A stretch of 64,000 nt of DNA from CAVOKN01 sp963696505. Lineage in GTDB: Bacteria; Pseudomonadota; Gammaproteobacteria; Burkholderiales; Rhodocyclaceae. A program made the position numbers and the translations under genes. Shown piece after piece: positions 17,529 through 24,205 of this stretch. The notes beneath the pieces are model-generated. The model was given only the letters and a program-made list of their open reading frames with translations. It was not told the origin of the DNA and ran no database searches. Each line of letters opens with the position of its first letter. Within the stretch, counting starts at the first letter, position 1. The stretch lies in assembly GCA_963696505.1 (NCBI GenBank), contig CAVOKN010000007.1, positions 310,001 to 374,000 on the forward strand, given 5' to 3'.

Positions 17529-18772
17529 GTAAGTGCCATCAAAACATATACGTATCAGGCGACACCAAGGTCGAACTTGTTCCAGCGGAAAACCACCGGC
17601 TCGGCGTTGATCTCGTCGATGCCTTTGAGAATGCGGGCCTTGAGTTCATCTTTGGAGGTGACCCGGATGTGGCGCAGGAAGGTGCGAGCCATTTTCGAGA
17701 ACGCGCACTCGATCAAGTTGAGCCAAGAGCCATGCTTGGGGGTGTGTATGTACTCGAAGCGGCCGGGGCGCGTGCTGAGATAGGCCAGGGTCTCCTTGGA
17801 GATGTGAGCCGAATGGTTGTCCAGCACCACGCGAATGATGGCCTCACTTGGATAGTGCGCGTCGAGTTGCTTGAGCAGCGCGATGAACGCCACACTGCGG
17901 TGGCGCTCCTCGACGTTAGCAAAGATGTGTCCCGAGTGCAGATCGATTCCCGCCAAGATAGACACTGTGCCGTGGCGCACGTACTCGTAATCCCGACCAA
18001 CGGCCGATGCCTTGCCCGGCACCGGTGGCAGATCGGGCGCGGTCAGCCCGATGGCCTGCACGCCAGGCTTCTCATCGACGCTGACGGTGTAGACGGGGTT
18101 GGGTCGTGCGTCGTGAACCGCGCCCCCGGCATAGATCGAGACGTCCCGATAGACCATCAGGACTTCTTGCATCTTCCGATCGAAATCAGGATCCCGTTTT
18201 TCCAGGTAATAACGAATCTTGTGCGGCTTGATGTCGTTGTCGTCGAGAATGCGCCACACCGTGCTCTTGCCAGCGTTGGCAAGACGGGCAAAGCCTGCGG
18301 CCTCGGCGCGTTCGCTGACAAACTTCGCCAGTTCCGAGATCGACCACAACTCGGCCGCCAAGCCGTGGTCCTTCGGTTTGGTGCAGGCGATGCTGACCAC
18401 CCAGGCCTTGGATTCGTCGCTGATCTGGGGCTCGTGCGGTCGGTGGTATTTGTCCTTCAACCCCATCTGCACGCCTGCCGCCAGCGCCTTGTCGATGCAC
18501 TTGTAGATCGTCGGGCGCGACACGCCGAGCGCGCGTTGTATCGCGGTGGGCGAGTTCCCATCCGCGTAGGCCAACAGCACCTTGGCGCGCTCGACCTCGC
18601 GTTGCGCCGCCGTTCGCGAGCCGGCGAGATCTCTGAGCATCGTCCTGTGTTCGCCACTGAGCACCAACGCCGCTCTTGCCGTTTGTCTCGCCATGCCAGC
18701 CTCCCAAGAGTTTGCATGGACGAACATCATCGCAGAGGCAAGCATTTACGTAAAGTCTTTGTCGGAACGCAC
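17529..18772 (-). mobile_element. IS630-type insertion sequence
   Basis: An element of about 1.24 kb carrying one transposase. The ends form imperfect inverted repeats of about 30 bp: GTAAGTGCC at the left (17529) and GTGCGTTCC read inward from 18772. Both continue to a shared TACGTA. TA dinucleotides flank both ends (17527-17528 and 18773-18774), the target duplication expected of this family. Up to 6 bases of ambiguity remain at the right end, because a second TA lies at 18779-18780. The element interrupts a WYL-regulator remnant. Confidence 0.8.
17555..18694 (-). CDS. IS630 family transposase
   Basis: A DDE transposase of 379 residues. It starts with an HTH region (GNSPTAIQRALGVSRPTIYKCIDKAL). 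The catalytic core has Asp in YTVSVDEKPGVQA, Asp in VVLDNHSAH and Glu in HGSWLNLIECAFSKMAR, the canonical IS630 DDE set. The ATG at 18694 (MARQTARAAL) is preferred over an upstream in-frame start at 18745, which would add 17 residues. No internal stop or frameshift, so the element may still be active. Confidence 0.9.
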   Translation of the reverse strand: MARQTARAALVLSGEHRTMLRDLAGSRTAAQREVERAKVLLAYADGNSPTAIQRALGVSRPTIYKCIDKALAAGVQMGLKDKYHRPHEPQISDESKAWVVSIACTKPKDHGLAAELWSISELAKFVSERAEAAGFARLANAGKSTVWRILDDNDIKPHKIRYYLEKRDPDFDRKMQEVLMVYRDVSIYAGGAVHDARPNPVYTVSVDEKPGVQAIGLTAPDLPPVPGKASAVGRDYEYVRHGTVSILAGIDLHSGHIFANVEERHRSVAFIALLKQLDAHYPSEAIIRVVLDNHSAHISKETLAYLSTRPGRFEYIHTPKHGSWLNLIECAFSKMARTFLRHIRVTSKDELKARILKGIDEINAEPVVFRWNKFDLGVA

Positions 18773-18778
18773 TACTAG

Positions 18779-18829
18779 TACCTCGATGCCTGTTGCCACG
18801 GCCGGCGCGCGCTGCGCAGCTTCGACAGC
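18779..18829 (+). pseudogene. WYL-domain regulator remnant, 3' part
   Basis: The 17 codons after the IS read YLDACCHGRRALRSFDS, which continue the WYL domain seen before the element (typical family sequence continues WYLDAWCH, then RSFD). The reading then hits TGA at 18830-18832. From about 18818 the sequence belongs to the oppositely oriented HepT fragment, so the rest of the WYL gene was deleted at that junction. Very short, but the match in register across the IS makes chance unlikely. Confidence 0.6.
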
Positions 18830-18990
18830 TGATTGAGCGCCTCGCCGATGATCTCGAACTTCCGTTCCACCGCCGAGTGGGGCAAGGTATTCCGGCCGTA
18901 CTCCTCGGGACCGATTCCCGCGACAAACACGCGGATCGCGTCGATGGCTTCGCGGGCATCCCACAGAAATGCGCGTGCATCACGCCGCAT
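18818..18990 (-). pseudogene. HepT-like (DUF86) toxin, C-terminally truncated
   Basis: The N-terminal part of a HepT family RNase toxin: MRRDARAFLWDAREAIDAIRVF, then SAVERKFEIIGEALNQLSKL. Normal HepT proteins run to about 110-120 residues and carry a catalytic Arg-X4-6-His-X-Tyr motif in the second half. Here the sequence leaves the family after about 57-60 residues, at the junction with the WYL remnant, and the motif is absent. Translation would run on to 18775 with foreign residues. It overlaps its MntA partner by 11 bases. Presumably non-toxic. Confidence 0.75.
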
Positions 18991-19300
18991 AGACCAGGTG
19001 CCGCGCGCGGTTGATGCTGGCGAGCAGAAAGGGATTGCGAATGGCATTGGCTTCGATCACGTTCACCGGGCGGCCGAGGAGTCGGGAAAGCGCACCCTGT
19101 AATCCGAAGAACTGTTCCAGGGGTGGGATGTCCTGGGTGGCTTCGGACTCGGCGATGAGGTCGGCATCGCTGCTCTCCGGCAGAAAGACTTCTGCGCGGG
19201 CTGCAGAGCCGAATACCTCGATCTGCCGCACGTGGTAACGCCGGCAGAGGGCAGCAATCTCGGCTCGCTTTGCATGGAGGGTCTGATGCATCCTGTCCAT
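18980..19300 (-). CDS. MntA-type nucleotidyltransferase antitoxin
   Basis: A minimal nucleotidyltransferase of 106 residues, the antitoxin partner of HepT. The polymerase-beta-like motif reads EVFGSAARAEVF followed by SSDADLIAE, which supplies the Gly-Ser and Asp-X-Asp catalytic features. Known MntA proteins neutralise HepT by AMPylating a Tyr. The start is taken as ATG 19300 (MDRMHQTLHAKR); 19291 is also possible. Its HepT partner is truncated, so this gene is an orphan antitoxin remnant that may still be expressed. Confidence 0.78.
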   Translation of the reverse strand: MDRMHQTLHAKRAEIAALCRRYHVRQIEVFGSAARAEVFLPESSDADLIAESEATQDIPPLEQFFGLQGALSRLLGRPVNVIEANAIRNPFLLASINRARHLVYAA

Positions 19301-19436
19301 CCGCGAACAGCACGCGGGCGCTTTTCTGCCCTTTCGCCGTGGCCCCTGCATGGGCTTTCCGGGGCCAGCCGCCTGCTCACCACGGCTCGCGGATTCCCTG
19401 CCGAGCGGCCAGACGAGGTGCTCGACCCTCGCGGGT

Positions 19437-19841
19437 CTATCGGCCGAGCCTCGCCATGAAATCTCCCGGCGCCACCACTTCTACCCCCGTCTGCAGCGGG
19501 AAGTGTCGGGTGTTGCCGGTGACTGCCGGGCAGGCGGAGATGCGGGCTGCGGCGATGAAGGGCCAGTCGTCGGCGTCCGGAAGGCTGGCGTCGATGGGCA
19601 CCGCGGAGAGGTTGACGCTGAAAGTCAGTCCCTGCAGGTCGGCGAGCAGTTCTTCCACCGCGGCGGGGGGCAGGTTCAGCCGCGGGCGCCGTAGAACCTT
19701 GGCGTATTCCGCGAGAATTTCCGCGCTGACGACGGGTACGAGGCGCAGTTCCCGGATCGCGCCGACCACCGCGGCGGGCGCGCCGACCGGGCTGAGAACG
19801 GCGGAGACCAGGACGTTCGTGTCAACGACCGCCCTGAGCAC
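19437..19841 (-). CDS. PIN-domain toxin (VapC-like, PIN_3 group)
   Basis: A PIN-domain ribonuclease-like protein of 134 residues. Acidic active-site residues are visible in AVVDTNVLVSAVL, SAEILAEYAKVL and LPDADDWPFIAAA. The fourth position reads VTGNTRHF, where many members have TGD. GTG at 19841 is chosen because it starts directly before the first PIN strand. It overlaps the upstream antitoxin's 3' end by 20 bases, a classic toxin-antitoxin arrangement. The antitoxin carries a frameshift, so regulation may be lost. The length and motifs look intact. Confidence 0.8.
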   Translation of the reverse strand: MLRAVVDTNVLVSAVLSPVGAPAAVVGAIRELRLVPVVSAEILAEYAKVLRRPRLNLPPAAVEELLADLQGLTFSVNLSAVPIDASLPDADDWPFIAAARISACPAVTGNTRHFPLQTGVEVVAPGDFMARLGR

Positions 19842-20129
19842 GCTCGCAGCGCTCCTTTCTCGCCGCGGCAATCTTTGCGTCGATCTCCTCCATCGTCAAT
19901 TTGTCGAGGTCCTGCGCTCGGGCGTGCCGCTGCAGCGCTTCGACCGCCGCCCCGAACCTGGCGGTGCGGACGGCGCGCAGGGTTTCCTCCAGCCGCGCCG
20001 GCTCCGTATGCACCAGCAGCGCGAAAGGGGCCTGCCGTTGCGGGTGATGACGATCTCCTCGCCGGCTTCAATCTTTTCCCAGACCTTGCCGGATTCGGCC
20101 CTGAGTTCTCGATCGGTGACGAAGTCCAT
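19822..20129 (-). pseudogene. Phd/YefM-type antitoxin with frameshift
   Basis: The N-terminal DNA-binding half reads MDFVTDRELRAESGKVWEKI, then EEIVITRNGRP, typical of Phd/YefM. The expected continuation FALLVHTEPARLEETLRAV occurs in another frame from about 20035 onward. It leads to the toxin-binding C-terminus and the stop at 19822. The break falls at a CCCCTTT run near 20028-20034 and equals a one-base deletion or two-base insertion. It precedes the PIN toxin with overlap. Either the antitoxin is inactive while the toxin frame survives, or the shift is a sequence error. Confidence 0.7.
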
Positions 20130-20192
20130 GGTCAATCCCGGTACACGTTGATGTACCAAAGCGTAGGCCGCAACGGGTAGCCCGGCAAGCAC

Positions 20193-20751
20193 CGTAAGCC
20201 CTGCATTATTGACGCAATGAAATGGGCCTCCCGGATCCTATTCTTGGGATGCCGCCGGCACAAAGTATGCATCACAGCCCGCTTCGGGCCCGTCACGCCC
20301 CGGGTGGCGGGCTGTGTCACGACCGTCGGAGAGTTGTTCGAGATGTTCTCTGCAACAGGCGCTGGCAGCGTGATCGCAAGCGCGTTGCCACGACTGCCCG
20401 GCAATCAGGACGGTCGGGACCAAGGGGATGTTCCAGCGGAAACGGCGCGGTGCGCTGCCCCCCATCTTCGTCGATCCTTCTGGGGGGGACCGATACGGCA
20501 CCGGACCGGTGGGAAGCGGCAACGGTTCGTCATCCGTAGGCGCGAAATGGGGATTCAGACCAAGCGCAACGCGGGAAACTCAGCCCCTGTTTCCGCATCG
20601 ACCAGCCCAGAAGAGATGTTGATAAAAATGTTAACCAAAGGGGCCTAAAGCACCGTCGCGCCGGAACCCATACCCGGTCTTCATCGGTGCCTTCTTGTGA
20701 GCTCCCGGATGCCGGTTCTGTCACCCGCCATGACGCGGGACCGGCCGTGTA
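20193..20751. other. Unassigned intergenic region in island
   Basis: About 560 bases between the Phd/PIN pair and the DUF1778/GNAT pair. Open frames exist (for example 20217-20648, plus strand), but none has recognisable motifs, a ribosome binding site or plausible composition. The stretch 20540-20650 is less GC-rich. Possibly debris of a mobile element. Confidence 0.35.
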
Positions 20752-20780
20752 TTGACAACTGCTATACAGCACCGTAAGAT
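20752..20780 (+). promoter_or_regulatory. Sigma-70-type promoter of DUF1778/GNAT operon
   Basis: A consensus -35 TTGACA (20752-20757) is separated by exactly 17 bases from a good -10 TAAGAT (20775-20780). Transcription would begin near 20787, about 30 bases before the antitoxin ATG. Just downstream lies TGTATATC followed by GTGTGTACA, whose TGTA/TACA ends are inverted. That suggests an operator for autoregulation by the DUF1778 antitoxin. Confidence 0.75.
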
Positions 20781-20817
20781 GTGTATATCTGTTGTGTGTA
20801 CAAACTAGGAGAAACGC

Positions 20818-21096
20818 ATGCGCGACGCCGCCATCAACCTGCGGGCACGTCCCGAGCAGCGGGAACTGATCGATCAGGCTGCGCAGCTGCTCGGCAAGAA
20901 CCGCTCAGACTTCATGCTCGAAGCCGCCTGCGACAAGGCCCAGTCGGTGCTGCTCGATCAGGTATTTTTCAGATTGGATACCGAGAAGTTCCGGCAGTTC
21001 ACCAAGATGCTCGACGCGCCGCCCACGCGCAATCCGGGGCTTGAGCGCCTTATGGCGGTCAAGGCGCCTTGGGGCAGGAAGTCCGCGAAGGGCTGA
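20818..21096 (+). CDS. DUF1778 (TacA-like) ribbon-helix-helix antitoxin
   Basis: A 92-residue antitoxin of the TacA family. The ribbon-helix-helix DNA-binding part reads INLRARPEQRELIDQAAQLLGKNRSDFMLEAA, and a C-terminal tail wraps the toxin. It has a good ribosome binding site (AGGAG) and a strong promoter upstream. It is followed immediately by a GNAT toxin gene. The antitoxin should neutralise the acetyltransferase and repress its own promoter. Intact and of normal length. Confidence 0.87.
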   Translation: MRDAAINLRARPEQRELIDQAAQLLGKNRSDFMLEAACDKAQSVLLDQVFFRLDTEKFRQFTKMLDAPPTRNPGLERLMAVKAPWGRKSAKG

Positions 21097-21098
21097 GC

Positions 21099-21587
21099 TT
21101 GCAACTCGGCCTGCCGAAGCCCTTGGCGGCTGCACATCGACTGGACGACTTTGAGTGCGGCGAGACCGTGCTCGATGACTGGCTCAAGCGCAGGGCATTG
21201 TCCAACCAGGCTAGCGGCGCAAGCCGCACCTTCGTCGTCACCGACGAGGGCGGCCGCGTCCACGGTTACTACTTCATTGCGGCCGGCGCCGTCTCGCACC
21301 ACCTCGCAACGAGCGGCGTGCGACGCAACATGCCTGATCCGGTTCCGGTCATGGTTCTCGCCCGGCTCGCGGTCGATCGCAGGGCGCAGAGATTGCACTT
21401 GGGCGCCGCCTTGCTCCAGAACGCGGTCAATCGCGCCGTGGCCGTATCGCAGAACGCGGGCGTCAGGGCCCTTCTTGTACATGCCCTTCACGAGAAGGCT
21501 AAGCAGTTCTACGAGCACTACGGGTTTCAGCCCTCGCCGACGCATCCGATGACCCTCATGCTGCGCTTGAGCAGCATGAAGGCATAG
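21099..21587 (+). CDS. GNAT acetyltransferase toxin (TacT-like)
   Basis: A 162-residue GNAT protein that, by family, acetylates charged tRNA and blocks translation. It has the hallmarks of the TacT group: PKPLAAAHRLDDFECG and LDDWLKRRALSNQASGASRTFVV at the N-terminus, the acetyl-CoA strand-loop VLARLAVDRRAQRLHLGAALL, and a C-terminal KQFYEHYGFQPS. TTG at 21099 is preferred. It lies 2 bases after the antitoxin stop with GAAGGG upstream; an in-frame TTG at 21069 would overlap the antitoxin. Confidence 0.83.
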   Translation: MQLGLPKPLAAAHRLDDFECGETVLDDWLKRRALSNQASGASRTFVVTDEGGRVHGYYFIAAGAVSHHLATSGVRRNMPDPVPVMVLARLAVDRRAQRLHLGAALLQNAVNRAVAVSQNAGVRALLVHALHEKAKQFYEHYGFQPSPTHPMTLMLRLSSMKA

Positions 21588-21610
21588 CCGATGTAATTGC
21601 CGACACCCCC

Positions 21611-21683
21611 TGCTACCCCTGCTAATTCTGCTACCGATCAGCGTCCGCGCCGGGCGACGGTAGCAGGAGTAGCAACAGTAGCA
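21611..21683. repeat. Long imperfect inverted repeat of TGCTAC units
   Basis: The left arm 21611-21636 and right arm 21658-21683 pair over 26 positions with five mismatches, around a 21-base loop. Each arm is built from repeated TGCTAC-like units about 9-10 bases apart. It sits between the 3' end of the GNAT toxin and the 3' end of the oppositely oriented DUF3987 remnant. It could be a bidirectional transcription barrier or a replication/recombination site of the former element. Confidence 0.6.
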
Positions 21684-21717
21684 ACACCCTCCGGTGTCGA
21701 AATCGAATCGTCGAAGG

Positions 21718-22490
21718 TCACTCCCGGCCATCCAGCAGCACCGGATTGATCGCCGCACACCGCCGGCGACCGTCTTCCTCCATCCTCGCCCGTCCTCGCT
21801 CTGCGAGGATGGCGAGCGCGGCGCGCAGATCGCGGCTGTCGCGGACGCAGTTCGGACCGTACTGGTAGATCCGCTTCGTCGACACGCGATCGGCGCCGTT
21901 TGCCTGCGCTTCGCTACGGAGCCAGGCATCGAGCCGGATCGCCGCGGCGAGCGAGGGCGGCGTGTCCAGGTCGGCGAGCAGGCGCCGCGCCTCGTTCAAA
22001 TGCCAGCCAACGATACAAGCAGCGTCGCGGATTTCCTCCGACGCTAGCGTGCCGCTCGCCCCATGCTGCAGCATATGGAACAAGGCTGCCATGCGCGCGA
22101 CGTTCTCTGCCGCCTTGGCCGCGACATCGCGCACGCCGCGGAACGCGCCTCGCGCGCCCAACTCGCGCTCAACCTCGTCGTGAAAGCGTATCCACTCGGC
22201 ACGCGCCTGCGGCGACAGATCGAGTGCCGCTGGGGTAAGGCAGCCGCGCGCGTCGGCGGCGAGCGGTTGCGTGCCGGCAGTTCGCGGATGCGCTCGCCGA
22301 ACAGCGCCACCTGCGGCATCGCCTCGGGCGCCGGGTGGTAGGCGCGCGTTCCCTGCGTACTCCCGGGCCACGCGATCAGGAAGCGCGCGATGAAGCCGGT
22401 GCCGCGCGGCAGCGTGCCGGCACGCTCAGGAAGCCGCGCAATGCCTCGGGCTGGACCATCAGCCCGAAGGTGAGCCGCCGGCCGCGCGCC
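21718..22490 (-). pseudogene. DUF3987 (YfjI-like) protein remnant
   Basis: The C-terminal part of a DUF3987 protein, commonly found in phage-like and P4-like elements. Three frames must be joined: GRRLTFGLMVQPEALRGF near 22480-22435, then GTGFIARFLIAWPGSTQGTRAYHPAPEAMPQVALFGERI. The last and longest part is SPQARAEWIRFHDEVERELGARG through RARMEEDGRRR to the stop at 21718. Frameshifts lie near 22425 and 22265. The N-terminal domain is missing because the fragment is joined directly to a truncated integrase at about 22490. Non-functional. Confidence 0.7.
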
Positions 22491-22895
22491 TATCCACGGG
22501 AAGATGTCCCGTTCGAGCCGGCGGAGGATCTCGCTGGAGTGGTTGGCGGCCCAGGATGGGGAGAACCTGGCGAACCACTCGCGCGCGATGACTTCAAAGC
22601 CGTTGGCGGCCCGGTCGCCTTTGGCCGCCTTGAGCGCCTTGCGTTGCTCACCCGGATCGACGTTGTTCGCCAGCGCTTTGCGCGCCTCGTCGCGCCGCTC
22701 GCGGGCCGACTTCAGACTCACGTCGGGATAGACGCCGAAGGACAGGCGCTTCTCCTTCTCGTCAGCGCGTTACTTCCAGCGCCACCATTTCCCGCCGGCG
22801 GGGCTGACTTCCAGGTACAGGCCGCCGCCGTCGAACAGCCTGACGGTCTTTGCCTGCGGCTTGGAAGAGCGGATCGCGATATCGGTCAACGGCAT
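22490..22895 (-). pseudogene. P4-type tyrosine integrase, nonsense mutation and truncated
   Basis: The N-terminal part of a P4-like integrase: MPLTDIAIRSSKPQAKTVRLFDGGGLYLEV (DUF4102 arm-binding domain). GGKWWRWK follows, then an in-frame TAA, then RLSFGVYPDVSLKSARERRDEARK and the core-binding start NGFEVIAREWFARFSPSW. The catalytic domain with the Arg-His-X-X-Arg-Tyr residues is absent. The gene runs into the DUF3987 remnant near 22490, so an internal deletion fused the two. The element it served is now immobile. Confidence 0.75.
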
Positions 22896-22965
22896 GTGGG
22901 GGCAACTCCCTGTCAGTGTCTCCCTGTTGCCCCAAAAGTTGCCCCACTCGTGGGGGCAGCTCTTG
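22896..22965. repeat. GTTGCCCC repeat cluster upstream of integrase remnant
   Basis: The octamer GTTGCCCC occurs directly at 22926-22933 and 22938-22945. It is inverted (GGGGCAAC) at 22899-22906 and near-inverted (GGGGCAGC) at 22953-22960. Four copies in 62 bases directly upstream of the integrase start look like arm-type integrase binding sites or an autoregulatory operator. Inference only. Confidence 0.45.
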
Positions 22966-23001
22966 GCGGAAGGCGCAAAACCATGCCGGATACTATACAA
23001 G

Positions 23002-23030
23002 AAGAAACCCACTGTTTCCAGTGGGTTACC
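23002..23030 (-). terminator. Intrinsic terminator downstream of FRG gene
   Basis: A perfect 9-bp stem, AACCCACTG with CAGTGGGTT (23006-23027), closes a 4-base loop. On the minus strand it is followed by TCTTCTT. It lies about 100 bases after the FRG gene stop and could end that operon. Confidence 0.6.
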
Positions 23031-23131
23031 GGACTTCTCCGAACTACTTCGGAACATCAATTGGTGGCGGGAAGTTTACTACCGAACAACTTGCTATTGG
23101 GGCCAATGAGCACGTCTGCGGGTAACTGCGG

Positions 23132-24205
23132 CTACCCGGCCCGGTCACGTCGCAACCAGTCCTCTTCCCCGAGAATACGCTCTCGGGTGTAACCGATCGA
23201 CGCCAACTCGGCAACGATATCTCGCTTTGCACCCCTATATATCCGGAATGGAAATATCTGATAGGTATGCAACGGCGAAGTAAACATAGGTTGCCAGACG
23301 AAATAGCCGTCCTGTGCAAGCGCCCGATCATTGCGGTAGATCGCTGTACGGAAGCGGGGGTACTCAAGGCTGCCTTCAACTGTGAAATACTCCTCCAGCG
23401 TCAATTGCGTCTCGTCCTCACCGCTGATGATAGGGCCTGTTCCTCGAAATCGCTCGGGGTTCGGCGTATCTCCGCGACCGGGTTGATACGGAAACATATA
23501 GAGCTTGCCGTCGGCTGAATCGTCAACTGAGCCATCCCAATCGGCGCATGCAAAACACAGGGCACAGAAAATCGAGGTCGTGACATCAATCATCCGCGTG
23601 GCATCAACATCGTCGTAGTGTTGCATCAGGTGCCACCAGCCCGCATCCTCCGTATCCAAGGTAGGGCCGTCGCCGAAGATTGCTTTCCTCTTGTATGTAT
23701 CGCCAAGCACGTCTTGCTGAAAGCGTCGAATCGCCGTGAGTTCCTGTGGCGTAACCCTTGAGCAGTCCTCGATTGTCGGATTATGTATCCGTGCAAATCG
23801 TGGAAGTAATGCCCATCCAAATCGATGCTCTCCCCGAAAAAACATTGTATTTCCGAACTGATCAAGTGCACGCTTGATGCCGTGACACTTCATCAGTGCT
23901 TCAGCGCATGAGGCGATGTAGCCTGTTCCGTATTGGTTGAAGCGGAAAAGTTCTTCTTCGACTATTGGAAGCCAACCGTCGCCCACGTGAAAATCGCTGG
24001 TGTCGTCAGCACCGGGTGGCACGCGTTCGGGAAGTGACTCAAGCGGCGTTGACCACAGTTCAGCGATTGCTTTCCCAATTGCATCATGGATGTCAGCAGC
24101 GCTCTTGCCCGCCGCCTTGTGATGCTCATGAGCAAGTATGTCAAAGCGCTTGAGCCAGTCGACCAGAATTTCTCGCGATGACGTTGTAGGCCTATTTTTC
24201 ATCAC
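23132..24205 (-). CDS. FRG-domain protein
   Basis: A 357-residue soluble protein with the FRG domain. The naming motif reads NTMFFRGEHRFGWALLPRFAR (about residues 119-139). The later conserved segment MQHYDDVDATRMIDVTTSIFCALCFAC corresponds to the family's Q-H-x-G-x-x-T-R-x-x-D-W-T block, with Ile-Asp-Val replacing the usual Leu-Asp-Trp. A distinct N-terminal helical region of about 110 residues precedes it. FRG proteins are frequent in defence islands, but their activity is not settled. The start overlaps the end of the primase-helicase gene by 14 bases, so the two are translationally coupled. Confidence 0.8.
   Translation of the reverse strand: MMKNRPTTSSREILVDWLKRFDILAHEHHKAAGKSAADIHDAIGKAIAELWSTPLESLPERVPPGADDTSDFHVGDGWLPIVEEELFRFNQYGTGYIASCAEALMKCHGIKRALDQFGNTMFFRGEHRFGWALLPRFARIHNPTIEDCSRVTPQELTAIRRFQQDVLGDTYKRKAIFGDGPTLDTEDAGWWHLMQHYDDVDATRMIDVTTSIFCALCFACADWDGSVDDSADGKLYMFPYQPGRGDTPNPERFRGTGPIISGEDETQLTLEEYFTVEGSLEYPRFRTAIYRNDRALAQDGYFVWQPMFTSPLHTYQIFPFRIYRGAKRDIVAELASIGYTRERILGEEDWLRRDRAG

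Noticed and set aside
16776..17783. A 335-residue plus-strand protein spanning the secretin-like gene and the IS end
   Set aside because: It is a chance frame joining the shadow of the secretin-like gene, the WYL remnant and the IS left end.
20217..20648. Plus-strand 143-residue open frame in the island
   Set aside because: No recognisable motif, no ribosome binding site and irregular composition; listed only as an unassigned gap.
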